From Verpa conica (taxonomy: Eukaryota; Ascomycota; Pezizomycetes; Pezizales; Morchellaceae): a DNA stretch of 64,000 nt. How positions within the stretch are numbered: position 1 is the stretch's first letter; every line of letters begins with the position of its first letter. The stretch covers positions 3,596,001-3,660,000 of the forward strand of contig JAUFSD010000001.1 of assembly GCA_033030425.1 (NCBI GenBank), given 5' to 3'. The notes below the pieces were generated by a model. The model had not been told where the DNA came from. It made no database searches and was given only the letters and a program-made list of their open reading frames with translations. Positions 10,947 to 22,736 of the stretch are shown piece by piece. Position numbers and translations under genes: made by a program.

Positions 10947-11864
10947 TGCCAAGAATCCCTAGAGCGGCCAAGGGGACCCTTAAAAGGTGTTTATTTCTTT
11001 TCAACAGTGGATGGGTTTCTGAATTTTATTGAGGCACGCCACTTGGCACCGGTAATACCGGCATGATCAGGAGTACACTGAGACAGTTGGGTTGGTAAGT
11101 TTGGGGCCAGTGGTTAAATTTTAGGGCTCAAGAAAAGTTACGCGAATAAAAATCCCCGTAAGCGAACCTTTTCATACCCCGTGATTCTGGGCGAAAAAAC
11201 TTATTGAAGTTTTACACAGGGAGGAAACTCTTATCCACGATATGTATATTAATTACATGGGGAGGGGTGTGTGTAGATAACGGCTACTATGGCATTATTT
11301 TTAGCGCAGCGGCCACCTTGCAGATTTTTTGAGACGAGGCCGCGACTAGGCCGCATGTGGCTGAAGGAGGCCTGTTTCTGGTTGGGGAGGAGGAAACGTC
11401 ACCGTGGCTTCTTTGTATTTCTTTGCTTTTCTAGATGGGGCACACATAGGAAAGGGAGAATAGCAATGGATGGTATTTTTTCTGCTTATGATGTATGGAG
11501 CCTGTAGAAAAAAAGAGTGTGTAGTCAGTTTCAAGATGTAGATTTATATTGCTTGCCTGCTGAGTGGCCCGCGTGGACGCCATAGGTTGCTCATTCTGGG
11601 CTTGTGGTTGTGATGGTTTTCACAGGGTGTGTCCAAGAGTGATTTCTCGGCTGATCGGTGTGACGACATCCCTTTCCTGCTTCCTAACCTCAACTACAAC
11701 CCACAACCTCCCCCTTCCTTTCCTCCTCCTCTTTCTTCTCCCCCATCTCCATCTTTCATCATCTTCCTTCTCAGCGACGACAGCAAGAATTTCTACATAC
11801 TAGATAGACAGCAGCAACGAAACACACGAACCCTTTAGAAGGAAATCATCTATATTCACAAACA

Positions 11865-12896
11865 ATGGCACCACCTGCTGCCTCGAATGAACCTCTTCCG
11901 CAGCGTCTCATGGCGCTTGCCCAGACACTGCAATTTGGCTGGTTTGTTGGGTGGGTACCTCCCTGATGTCTTTTTTATGATATAACCTTTTCTAACAGCG
12001 GAAAAATTAGCCATTTGACGTTGCTCTTGACTACCTTCCGTTACGCGGTCTCGGCTGTTAAGTTTTCGACAAACACTACAGGCGCTTCGATCGCTTACCG
12101 TGTCGGGTTTTTGTCGGCAGCTGTTACGTATGGCATCGTTGTTTATAAGGCGTACCGGTCAAGAATGAGGTCTGGACAGCTCCCTACTGGTCAACAGGGT
12201 GTGATGCAAATTCTTTCAGATGAGAATGTGCAATACTTGTGTAAGCTACATCCAATTTTTTCTAGGAGGCAAACTTGGTAGATTATATTCGAAAGAATCA
12301 TGGAGTAGGAGTCTGTGGGTAGATTTGTAGGATTTTTTTAAATGCTAACCTCTAATATAGTTATGGCTCTTGTATGGCTTTACTCTAAGCCAATCTTCTA
12401 TGCGCTTCTCCCATTTGCTGTTTACAGCACCTTCCACTTTTTGACTTACCTCCGGACAAATCTCATTCCTGCGGTTATGCCCCCACCTGCCGTACCCACC
12501 GGCACTAAGCCACCAGCCCCTGCTGTTTCCGAGGCTATCGCAAAGTTCGTCAAGAACAACTACGACTACTCCATGCACCTTGTTGCCAACCTCGAGCTCT
12601 TCTTGTGGGCGCGTATCTTTGCTGGTGCCATCATCTTCAGGAACTCATGGATCCTTCTCATTATCTACACCGCCTTCCTCCGTGTTCGTTTCGCCCAGAG
12701 TGGATTCGTCAGGGATGCGGTCAATGGACTTGAGAGGAGGGGTGACGCTCTCGTGGCTGATACCAATATTCCCGAGGGTGCAAGGACTGCTTGGGGAATC
12801 GTCAAGACCGGTGTCAGGAGCTTTGGTGAGGTTTCGGACTTGAGTAAGTTCTTGTCTCCTGCTGCACAGAATGGTGCTGCCAGGAAGACCCAGTAA
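11865..12896 (+). CDS. Pom33/TMEM33 (Tts1) family membrane protein
   Basis: Three exons (11865-11950, 11999-12240, 12361-12896) join in frame to a 287-residue protein. The family (budding-yeast Pom33, fission-yeast Tts1, animal TMEM33) comprises ER and nuclear-envelope membrane proteins that help distribute nuclear pores and shape ER tubules. Recognisable segments are RLMALAQTLQFGWFVG near the N-terminus, AAVTYGIVVYKAYRSR after the second hydrophobic stretch, and LVWLYSKPIFYALLPFAVYS followed by FHFLTYLRTNLIP. About four hydrophobic segments alternate with a Pro-rich loop. The C-terminus is soluble, with a likely amphipathic part. Introns of 48 and 120 bp start GTGGGT and GTAAGC. The first ATG follows a pyrimidine-rich leader. 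Confident of family; exon 1 rests on frame and resemblance. Confidence 0.85.
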
Positions 12897-14238
12897 ATGG
12901 TTTGGTAAAGGTAGGAGAGTTGGTGAATTTTCTTTCCTAGTGAGAATGTTAGTGTTGGTGTAAGGGGATGTTGAGAATGGGTAGAAATTATAGCAGGAAG
13001 AAAGGCGGAGGAGTGTCACAAATATATTTTCTTCTCATTTTTCATACGTGAAACGGGTCTTTTTGTTTGCGTATACTTTCTACGATTTTCCATTGGGCAG
13101 GACTGTTTGTACTCACAATCCTGATCTTGTGTTGGGTGCTGTGGAGGGGAAAAGTAAGGATAGTTAGTCATATACTCTTTTGGCTTTCTAATTTATTTGG
13201 AGTAGATTTTAAGCCTGCTTGCTCTATTGCATTATCTGCGTATTTGTATTCGGCTGAGTATATATGGAAATATTCCACATGGGTTATTTGCATGATTGAT
13301 TGTGGTTGCCCTGTGACGTTTAACCCTGGCTTGAGGGGGACATCCCACTAATTCACGCGTGAGATGAGCGTGGGGTCCCTGTCCCACGCGAGACAGATGG
13401 GATATGAGACTTTGACAAGTACTGACTAGGATATGCTCCCTTTGCCTAGCCTAGTTAGATGTTTCATGCGCCCTAGAGTAGGTAAAACAGGCTCCTACTG
13501 ACTACATCAGGATATGTCACCTAGGAGTTAAAATATAGGGTCGAGTGATGGACTGTGTATAGTTGAGGTGCTTGGATCCTGTCGTAGGGGAGTATCGGGC
13601 TAGATAGAGGTGGGGCACTTGTACTTAGGTCGGAGCTGCGGGGGGTCACGAGAGGCTTTAGGTTACATGATAGCTTTGTATCTAGATAACACATCTCAGG
13701 GTTAGGGAATAGTTTGTGTTATGACGCTAAACTAGAAGTAGTGGAAAGACCCCTGACATTAATCTCCTTAGATCTTATTATCTTTAAAGGGCAGATGGGG
13801 TTACAGATACCTTGAGACTCTCGATCTTGGTGGTCCCAAAGATCCTCCCATAGAGGGTTTTTGATATCCCCAATAGTGCCTACAGGGACCATCATGACGT
13901 AAATGATTATTCCACGTCATAGCTTCATCCTTATCCCTATAGCCTCGGCGTAGAGGATATCTTCCATATCCCCGCCATGGAATACACCCACGAAAACCGC
14001 CCCCAAGGGTATAATATATTACCGAATTGAACCCCCGGCTAAGCGCCCTCCATTAACCCTCTCCATCCCCGGATTCTCTACACCCCTAACCCTGTGCTCG
14101 GTAAATCTACCCCATACCAGGTGCGTGGGAATTTCCCGGTTGCCCGTAAAACGTGTACTTTTATAAAAACCCGAGCTTCCCCTCCTTCCCCCATTACTCT
14201 GCTGTGGATATCTCCAGCTTCACCTTTAGCTCTAGAAA
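12897..14238. other. Intergenic region upstream of the acyl-CoA synthetase
   Basis: It holds the 3' region of the Pom33-like gene, one bipartite motif (13542-13558) and a CT-rich stretch shortly before the synthetase ATG (about 14170-14230). An open frame at 13067-13351 is hydrophobic but has no ATG at its start, and I do not accept it. Confidence 0.5.
13542..13558 (+). promoter_or_regulatory. Bipartite motif copy
   Basis: CGAGTGATGGACTGTGT; matches except for the final base. It lies 680 bp upstream of the acyl-CoA synthetase start. Confidence 0.4.
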
Positions 14239-16757
14239 ATGTCGCATACAGCTTCTGACCCGCAAGACCTTGCGCACGCCCACTCTCTGCAAGATCCAGC
14301 CTCATTCTGGGATTCTCACGCGAAGAACCTGCACTGGGAGACGCCTTATACGACACCAATCACTTGCTCGGCTGATAAGTCACAGTGGACATGGTTCCCG
14401 GGTGGCAAGATATCGACAACCTACAATCTGATAACGCGGCACGTTCTGTCTGGGAATGGGGACACAACGGCGATAATATGGGATTCGCCAGTGACGGGTT
14501 CGAAGCGGAGGATATCATATAGAGAGCTCCAGGAGGAGGTTGAGGTGTTTGCTGCTGTTATGAGGGAGAGGGGTGTTGGAAGAGGTGATAGGGTGCTTAT
14601 TTACAGTATGGTAACCCTAGCTCTGAGTTTCTTGTTAAGATGTGTGCACTGTGCTGCGCGTGTTTTAGGATAGTGTTTATGGCGGTGATGTTTCTTTTAG
14701 ATAGGGTGGTGTTCCCGGTTTTGGGTTGATTTTTTTTTGTGCTTGAGGTGTCAATGATCTTAGTCACATAAAATGGGGTTTGTCATAATAGGGGGTTATG
14801 GACTTAGAGGTTTTCTTAGAGTTGTTTTTGGGTTTTAGATTTTGAATCGAGATAAGCTGACGTCTCAATACTACTCAGTGCCAATGATACCGGAAGCAAC
14901 AATAGCAATGCTTGCAACTGTCCACCTCGGGGCTATCCACTGCGTTGTATTCGGCGGGTTTGCTCCAGGGGAGTGCAGTAAACGTATTGAATCTGCAGAA
15001 CCCAAATTGATTCTTACGGCATCATGCGGAATCGAAGGAGGTTCTGGTGGGAAGCGGAGAGTCATTCCTTACTTGCCATTGGTACGTATTCAGTCCCCAA
15101 CCACTGAGCCAAAACTAAGTGTAGTGAGATATAGGTCAGGGAGGCAATCGAAAAGAGCAGCTGGAAACCACAAAACACAGTCCTATTCCAGCGTGAAGAG
15201 CTATTTCAGAAGCTCGAGAAGGGTAAGAGTGAGCTAAACTGGAATCGCCTAGTGAGGTCAGAAAGGGTAAGGCGAGGGATGGCCGGAGTCCCAAGCGCAA
15301 CAGCTATTACTCCTACCTCAAAAACCGATAGTATAATCAGGGTAGGTGGAGATACCTTGAAAAGGGAAAAGATCTCTGGGGGCGGGTATGTTGAGATTGG
15401 AGAGGCTTTCCCGAGCGAGGACCCGCAGTATATAATCTATACAAGTGGTTTGTGCCCCGTTTCTCTCCTCTTTGTGAATTGGAGCTAAGATAGAATAGGT
15501 ACAACCGGGAAGCCAAAAGGTGTGGTTCGCTCAACCGGCGGTCATCTCGTCGGGCTTCAGTACACAATCGCCCACCTCTTCAATATCACCTCTCGCAATG
15601 ATACGATCTTCTGCGCCTCTGATCTTGGCTGGGTAGTCGGCCACGCATATATCCTATACTCACCACTTCTCGTTGGAGCTTCAACTATCCTCTTTGAAGG
15701 GAAACCGATTGGTACACCTGACGCATCAACTTTCTGGCGGATTGTGGAGGAACATAAAGTCAATGTTCTCTCTACAGCTCCTACTGCACTCAGAGCAATC
15801 CACAGAGAAGACCCCCATCTAGAAGGAATTGAAAAACATGATTTAAGCTCCCTCAGAGCACTATTCCTAGCCGGCGAGAGAAGTGAAGCAAGCATTGTCG
15901 AGCTATTCCAGAAACGCCTATGGGGCAGCTATGACGGCCCTGGTATTATAGTCGACAACTGGTGGAGTTCCGAATCCGGCTCCCCTATGTCTGGCGTCGG
16001 CCTCGGCTTCAACCGTAACTCCACAAAGCACCCAATGATCAAGCCTGGTTCCGCCGGTAAGCCAATGCCAGGGTGGAACATCCACATTGTCGATGATAGC
16101 GGAGCAGTCATTAAAGAGCCCAGCCAGATGGGAAATATTGTTCTCGGACTACCATTAGCACCGACGGGGTTCAGGTCGTTGTGGAATGATAATGATGGGG
16201 CAATCCATAGAAAAGCGTATCGTGAGAGATTTCCAGGGTTACCGATTATTGATACGGGTGATGCGGGGTTTATTGATGCTGATGGGTTCTTACATATCAT
16301 GTCTCGGACTGACGATGTTATTAATGTTGCTGCACATCGGTTCTCGACTGGTACGATGGAGCAGTCGATGCTCGAACATCCGTCGGTTGCTGAAGCTTAT
16401 ATAGTCCCGTGTCCAGATAGTATCAAGGGGCATGTTCCGTTTGGGTTTGTGGTATTGGATTCGGATTTTCCGTGTGCTGAGGGGGTGCTGACGAGGGAAA
16501 TTAATGATATTGTGAGGAGGGAGATTGGGCCTATTGCAGTGTTGATGGGGGCTGTGGTGGTTTCTAAGGTGCCGAGGACAAGGAGTGGGAAGACGATGAG
16601 GAGGGTCATGAGAGAGATTGTGGAGAATGCGGTTGTAGGGAGGGGGGATAAGAAGGTGGAGGTGCCACCGACGATTGAAGATGTGGGGAGTGTGGAGAGT
16701 GTTAGGTTGTGTGTGGAGAAGTGGTTTAAGGATAAGGGGGTGAGGCCAAAGTTGTAA
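14239..16757 (+). CDS. Short-chain acyl-CoA synthetase, ACSS3/PrpE-like
   Basis: Four exons (14239-14605, 14879-15081, 15135-15447, 15499-16757) give a 713-residue member of the ANL adenylating family. It should activate a short-chain acid (propionate, acetate or acetoacetate) to its CoA thioester with ATP. Visible motifs: the Thr/Gly-rich P-loop YTSGTTGKPKG around residues 292-302, interrupted by the third intron; DNWWSSESGSP near 447-457, the ACS-type aromatic motif; DTGDAGF near 546-552; the hinge SRTDDVINVAAHRFSTG; and RSGKTMRR with the catalytic Lys near 659. Length and motif order fit ACSS3/propionyl-CoA synthetase better than long-chain ligases. Intron 1 (273 bp) is long for this window. 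No mitochondrial presequence is obvious. Substrate is inferred. Convergent with the MFS gene, 273 bp between stops. Confidence 0.85.
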
Positions 16758-16845
16758 GTCCGAATTTAAGGTATGATAGCGTTATGAAACGAATTACAAG
16801 TGTTTAGATACAGTATTTATTTATCTCCGTTAATTGAAATAAACT

Positions 16846-16862
16846 ATGGAGGGTATCACTCG
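16846..16862 (-). promoter_or_regulatory. Partial bipartite motif
   Basis: Minus strand CGAGTGATACCCTCCAT. The left half is exact but the right half lacks RTGA. It lies between two convergent genes. Confidence 0.25.
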
Positions 16863-17030
16863 ATACTTTGTGCATATACGAAACCCCTATAGAATCTATT
16901 CTAGACACTCAAAAAAATATATGACCAAGAAACATTAAAATGAGGTAAGGAAAAAAAAACCCGAATATTACACCGAAAAAATGCATAAAGTGCCACCCAA
17001 CTGATGAAAGAAAATCCCCCTAGCAAGAGC

Positions 17031-18959
17031 TTAAACCTCAGCACTACCCTCATTCTGTGCTTTCCGCTCCCTCTCCATCAACTCCATCTTCGTCGGGTAC
17101 CGGCTATTCTGACGGAGCCACCAGCCATATTTATAGAACAAGTAAGGAATTGGCATAAAAAAGACGGAAATGCACCCTAGACATGTTAGTTTTGATTTTT
17201 AGCCACAATAAAGAACCCTACATACCAAGAAGAGTACCCGCCCATTCTGGCTTCATCTTGGAGTACATCGCAGGCCCAAATAGGGGAAACGCCATTGAGA
17301 AGAGTGAGCGAAGGATTGTATTAGCCGCAATGACGGACGCAGAGTACTCCAAGTATCCCTCTGCAAGGTAACTAATCAAGCTGATCTACACACCAAAAGA
17401 AGTTAGCATTCAACAAACAAACTATGAAGTCTTCCAAGAGAACACCTACAAATACCACAACCATGCTCCACCCAAACGGTACACCTGAAAGAATCGGTAC
17501 GATCCAATGGACCTTCTCAAACCCACTCCAAGCAAACCAGAAAATACTACCGGGCACTATCAATCCTGCAATAATCGCCATAGGAAGTCGTCCTTCAGGG
17601 TATGTATCTCCCTTATTCCGCTTCTGCTTCAGTTGGATATAGATCTTATTCGAGATACCCCCGGTGACGAATGAGAGGATGACACCGACCCCCATACCAA
17701 TGAATGCAAGTCCTGAGGATCCAGCTCCCCAATGGTAGCGTCCTTGGAATATGAGTGGGTATGCGCCGAAATACAAATACCTAGACCAAAAACCGTCAGT
17801 ATTTAATTAAGTAACTTCCCAAATGCAAGAAAAAAAATACGTACAGAATACCAAATAGGAAACTGATATATAGCGAGACCAGCAACACAACGGGTTCGAA
17901 TACCAACATGTGCAGGGGTCTCAAAATCGCCAACCGGAACACTGTTGCCTTTGGCTGTGTACCCTCCTTTTGCGAGACTGGGATCTGGCCCGCTTTCTTG
18001 GCTTTAGACTCTAGGAGTGTTGCGTTGTATGTTTCTGGGAGCCAGATGAAGTTGAGGCCGAGAATGCCAGAGAGGATGAGCTGGACCCAGAAGCTCCAGC
18101 GCCAGGGTTCGGTAGAGGGAATATATTCTGTGATGTAGCCGCCGGCGATTGGGCCAACAACTGGGCCAAGAAAGGCGGTCATGGTAAAGAGGCCGAGAGG
18201 GGGGCCGAGTTCGTTTGCTAGTTCATTGTTAGTTTTTCCTTTTTTTGTGAGATTTAGGGTGGAGGGGTAGTTACGTCGCCAGATATCAGACATGGTGCCA
18301 GCTGCAACTGTCAAGGCGGGTGAGCCAAAGGTTCCTACGAGGAATCGGCAGATGACTAGAGTCTCGATATTCTTTGCGAGGCCGCAGCCAATCTGGAAGA
18401 GGCAGAAGAGTATCCATGTTGGGATGTAGACAAATGATCGACCGTAGACCTGGGAGCTTTGTTAGGACTGTTTGTAGTATTTGATATATGGTAAGATCAG
18501 AATTTACCTCGCTCATGGGTGCAAAGAATAGAGGGCCCATGGAGTATCCAAGGACATAGCTAGAATGGTCAAACAAGGTTAGTATATACATCTCTGGGGA
18601 TAAAATAATCGATGAATACTTACAAACTCAATCCCAAGGTTGCAACAACGATAGAGATTTCAAAGGTATGAGAGATCAACCCAATTCCAGGTGTAAATAT
18701 TGATGCTCCAACTGAGACGACAAAGTTCATCAGACAGAACATGATTGTGATGAGCCATCCTGTTTGATATTAGTTGAGTCTTCTAAGAGTTTGTATTTCG
18801 AGCAGCAACGAAAATAATAAAAAACAATCACATACGTCTTCCTGTAGTCCAGTTGTATGGAATTTCATCATCACGGAGCGAAGACCAACTTTCATCCCCC
18901 ACACTCTCCGCTGGAGTTTTATCATCTGGAGTCGGTGATATCATTGATAGTTCCGACAT
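17031..18959 (-). CDS. MFS transporter, DHA1 drug/polyamine type
   Basis: Eight exons (18836-18959, 18624-18759, 18508-18559, 18449-18275, 18217-17845, 17780-17423, 17385-17226, 17176-17031) join in frame to 507 residues, the usual size of a 12-helix major facilitator proton antiporter. After an acidic cytoplasmic N-terminus comes the DDEIPYNW segment that precedes helix 1 in this group. Also visible are GYSMGPLFFAPMSEVYGR (loop 2-3), GTFGSPALTVAAGTMSDIW, FLGPVVGPIAGGYI (the antiporter motif C region), WRWSFWVQLI and a central soluble loop. The late helix reads YSASVIAANTILRSLF. It likely exports small organic molecules at the plasma membrane; substrate unknown. Intron 17386-17422 is only 37 nt but keeps frame and contains GCTAAC. 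The upstream flank carries a CCAAGAAAAA repeat. Confidence 0.85.
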
Positions 18960-18993
18960 GTTATATTTGTTTTTTCTTGGAGAAAAGTATAAG

Positions 18994-19028
18994 CCAAGAA
19001 AAACCAAGAAAAACCAAGAAAAACCAAG
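18994..19028 (+). repeat. Decamer microsatellite (CCAAGAAAAA)
   Basis: Three and a half consecutive copies of CCAAGAAAAA, starting 35 bp upstream of the MFS start codon. On the coding strand it reads TTTTTCTTGG, within the probable 5' UTR or core promoter. Confidence 0.85.
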
Positions 19029-20102
19029 CAAAATGTTGGGTAAAGCAGCAGGCAGATAGATTCTCTTATGTGTAGTGTGTAGAGCTCATTCTCACAGATA
19101 TAAGGTAATACACGCGGGTTCTAAAATTCATCCGTTGAGTCGCCTATTTCGCTGCTGGGCGGAGCGATTTTCACCCGGTAAGCGAATATGCAGGGGTGCC
19201 GCCGGCTGGGGTTAGGGTTAATTACGCCGACAACGGGAATTTTTCCGAGATTGGCATTCAATGCCGGATTAACTCCCCATAATAGGTGAGAGAGGTGCAC
19301 AAGACCTGGTGCGGCTCTCATCTGCTTGTGAAGATCCTCGCATAAGGCCCATGTTCTTTGTTCACTGGTCACGATAGGCGAATTTGATGGGAGATTCTTC
19401 CATGAGCCGAGGTATTTCGGATGCTTGTTGGCATACATAGCTGATGAGGGACACGTGTGAAATGATCGCGGGCACAGGTTTCATCGTAGCGGGTCATCTT
19501 AATACCCGTAATCCCATGGCGACGTCATAAAGCAGTGGGACAAAGAACAGGAGATCCATCGTTTGACTCCTACACACGGTGGACAGATATTTTGGTAATT
19601 TGGCGATTTTGGGCAATTTTACACCAAAAATGGCATTCTACCACCACCCAGACAACAACAAATAATCAAGTGATAACCTCAATATCTATCCTAAAAATTA
19701 CTTTAGCATGTAGAAATCATTCTCTCTTAATTTGAGGGCTAGAGAATTGGTACTGGGTAGCCCAGAAAATATAGAGCTCTAGGAACCTGTTGCCATGCAA
19801 GATTTTGTATGAGATCTCATACAAATTCACTAAAGTTCAAACTTATAATATCTGTGGAAAACTATAACTAGTTAACCTAGTGTTACAAAAATCTAGAAAG
19901 ATTTAAGGCCACTCTTAAGGTATTTTTAAAGATTTTTGCATGGTATGGTGGTTTTTGACTGGGGTTTAGTTAGGATTTTAGCCTGGTGATCATGTGTACT
20001 TTTGGTGCAAAATAGCGCTTTTACCAAAATTTTTGTCCTAGTACAGTACATGTAGCGATGTCACGCTATGATTACGTTGCTGTGTGAATGTTCCCACCAT
20101 GG

Positions 20103-20167
20103 CATGAGCTGTTGCGGATGTACTTATGAATAATCATCATCATCATCATCATCATGAGCTGTTGCGG
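20103..20167 (+). repeat. Trinucleotide run with flanking 15-bp direct repeat
   Basis: CATGAGCTGTTGCGG occurs at 20103-20117 and again at 20153-20167. The second copy follows a run of ATC/CAT triplets. Slippage or a repaired insertion could produce this; no coding role is seen. Confidence 0.7.
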
Positions 20168-21150
20168 GACGGGTGTCTGCTACAGCCATTAGCAGAAAAT
20201 ATCGGGAAACAACGGTAGCGGGCAAGGGTTCTTGGGCCAATACTATTGCTAGGATCCTCGTCGGGAGCGTGAAAGGCCTCGAATCTGGGTTTTATTTTTC
20301 TCGATATTCTCTACCGCAGACTCCATATATGGCCAGGGCACTTGGCTCGTTCTAATCCCACCCGACTCTCACATAGATTCCAGCGCCCGGGATCCGTAAA
20401 TGTAGTCTGAAGGGTAACGTGTTGCTTATGAAAGGGTCACAGGAGATGCTTTGTACGTTTTAAGCTAATCTTATAAGTCCTTATATAATAACTTTTTTCT
20501 TGGCGCTATTTATCTCCTGCGGTAAATCTCGTATATTTCTGACGGTGTTTATGGTCCTGACTAATTTATTGGCAGCTACAGATGAAACAAATAGAAGAGA
20601 GAGTCTATAGCTATGTGGGTTAGGGTTAAAACATTATCTAATCTAATCAATCACCCACAAGTACTTTTCTGGAGATTCTGCTATTCATCTATTTTCGGAC
20701 CTGCCAGAGTCGCTTAATTACATGTACCCTTGATAAAAGGGCTCTCGAAAAAAAGACTAGGTTTTTGTTTTAGGATGAGTCATAGACTGGGAATAACTCA
20801 AAACTATAGCTGCCTAAGCTAAGAACTGAGGCCTACTACAGTTAGGTAAACATCTATAGTAAATGTACTGAATTAAGACGATATTGGAATCTCAGAGTTT
20901 TGACGTGGTATGCGCGGAATACTACTAACATGGTAGGTGATGGTGGGTATGTATGTATGTTCTGTAATCTCATCGCAAGATAGACGATACGGGAAGTTGG
21001 AGTCATACTTTGTTCCCCGCTTCAACCTCCGATGTCTAGCTGTATAAAAGCCTGTACAACAATCTGAACTTTAAGAACATTCCAACACTCAATTGCACTA
21101 GAAAGGACTAATTAATAGAGTTATATATACCTCCCACGATTAATCGCATA

Positions 21151-22736
21151 ATGGCAGGCACGGACAGCTTCGATAAACTCGTCTCCGATATCTCTCAGCT
21201 CTCCCTGGAGCCGGAGTTGGGACATGCTATGAGGAAGCATTTTTACTTTGAGGAGGATTGGATAAATGTGAATCATGGTAGGATTGTTTTCCTTTGGGTG
21301 TAGTGTCTTTGTTTGGGAATTGGGTATACGTGGTATCGAGTTATATAGCACGATGATTCATACAACTACCTCACTCATTTTCTATTAATTTAATTATTAT
21401 AACCCTTCAATTTCTCGACCCCTAAGCACTATATACTCACACCTAATAGGCTCCTTCGGGACCTACCCGAAAGCCGTCGGCACCTCCCTCGAAGCCCTCC
21501 GAATCGCCTCCGAACGCCGCCCGGACGAATTCATCTTCACCACGTACCCAGCCCTCCTAGACAAATCCCGCCTCGCCCTCGCCACACACCTCAACGTTCC
21601 CGTCTCCGAGATCGTCTTCGTCGCCAATGCCACCACCGGCGTCAACACCGTCCTCCGCTCCCTCGTCTTCTCTCCCGGCGACAAGATAATCTGCTTCGAA
21701 TTCATATACGGTGCGTGCTGGAAAACAGTCGAGTACATCCAGGAGACCACCCCGGTTGTAAGCGTGAAGATACCGGTGACGTTCCCGCTCACTGATGATG
21801 AGATTGTGAAGAGGCTTAGGGAGACAATAGAGAGGGAGCAGAAGAGCGGTGCGAATGTAAGATTGGCGTTGTTTGATTCGATCGTTAGTAATCCCGGCTT
21901 GAGACTGCCATTTGAAAGGTTGGTCGGGGTTTGTAAAGAACTTGGTGTACTATCCCTTGTTGATGGTGCACACGGGATTGGGCATATCGAGCTTGACCTA
22001 GGGAAGCTTGATGCAGACTTCTTTGTGTCCAATTGTCATAAGTAGGTATCTACCCATCCTCTAATCTGATCACTACTAACCACAGAGATTTAAAAGATGG
22101 CTATACGTTCCTCGTGGATGCGCAGTATTTCACGTTCCGCTGAGGAACCAACACCTTATCCGCTCGACGCTCCCAACCTCACATGGGTTCCTAGCACTCA
22201 GCGAGGTCACTGAGGGGATTGCTAGAACCTCAATCCTAGGACAATCTTCAAAGTCGGATTTTGTAAACATGTTTGAGTTTATCGGGACTGTCGATAGTTC
22301 ACCAGCTTTATGTATTCCAGCTGCACTGAAGTTTCGCGAACAGGTTTGTGGCGGTGAAGCAAGGATCATGAAGTATTCGCAGGAGATTGCGAAGGCTGGG
22401 GCTGAGATTATCGCGAAGCGGTTGGGGACGGAGGTGCTTGATAGGGGCGATTGGGGGTGCTGTATGTATAATATTAGGCTTCCGATTGTAGTTGGGAAGG
22501 GGGTAGCGGAGGAAGGGGTTGTGGTAGTGGAGGAGGAGCATAATCATCTAATGAGGAGTTATCTTATGAAGACTGCGTTGGAGGATTTTGGGACTTCGAT
22601 TCCGGCGCTGTTTCATGGTGGGTCTTGGTGGGTGAGAGTTAGTGGGCAGATATATTTGGAGTTGAGTGATTTTGAGGTTGTGGCTGAATTGTTGGAGAAG
22701 GTCTGTGAGAAGGTGGGGAAGAAGGGATATTTGTAG
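21151..22736 (+). CDS. Class V PLP-dependent aminotransferase-like enzyme
   Basis: Three exons (21151-21277, 21450-22041, 22097-22736) give 452 residues. The protein belongs to the fold-type I, class V group that includes isopenicillin-N epimerase, LolT-type enzymes and the fungal C-S lyase Egt2 of ergothioneine synthesis. Marks: WINVNHGSFGTYPKAV at the N-terminus; NATTGVNTVLRSL for phosphate binding; LVDGAHGIGHI with Asp about 214; and FFVSNCHKWLYVPRGCAV with the Schiff-base Lys about 240, followed by RSTLPTSHG. Intron 2 falls inside the Lys codon, and the acceptor is AAAAG, chosen because the nearer CACAG leads to a stop. Reaction (C-S lyase, desulfurase or epimerase) cannot be settled from sequence, and no ergothioneine or secondary-metabolite partner is adjacent. 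Confidence 0.85.

Larger units (their letters stand above)
8449..11864. other. Gene-free stretch before the Pom33-like gene
   Basis: No gene is supported. Bipartite motif copies lie at 9636-9652 and 10930-10946. From about 11690 to 11780 the plus strand is strongly pyrimidine-rich (CCTCCTCTTTCTTC-type), typical of a fungal core promoter and 5' UTR for the gene starting at 11865. Confidence 0.5.
18960..21150. other. Intergenic region between divergent MFS and class V enzyme genes
   Basis: No gene is supported. It contains the CCAAGAAAAA decamer repeat (18994-19028), telomere-like GGGTTAGGGTTA words (about 19208-19220 and 20618-20629), a CAT trinucleotide run (about 20133-20155) with a 15-bp direct repeat around it, and pyrimidine-rich leader sequence near 21060-21110. 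Confidence 0.5.

Noticed and set aside
13067..13351. Hydrophobic 94-codon frame after the Pom33-like gene
   Set aside because: It begins at a TTG, not an ATG, has no family signal and lies in the 3' flank.
16755..17030. Additional exon between the convergent genes
   Set aside because: Both neighbouring models end cleanly with stop codons, and the 273-bp gap is AT-rich without an open frame.
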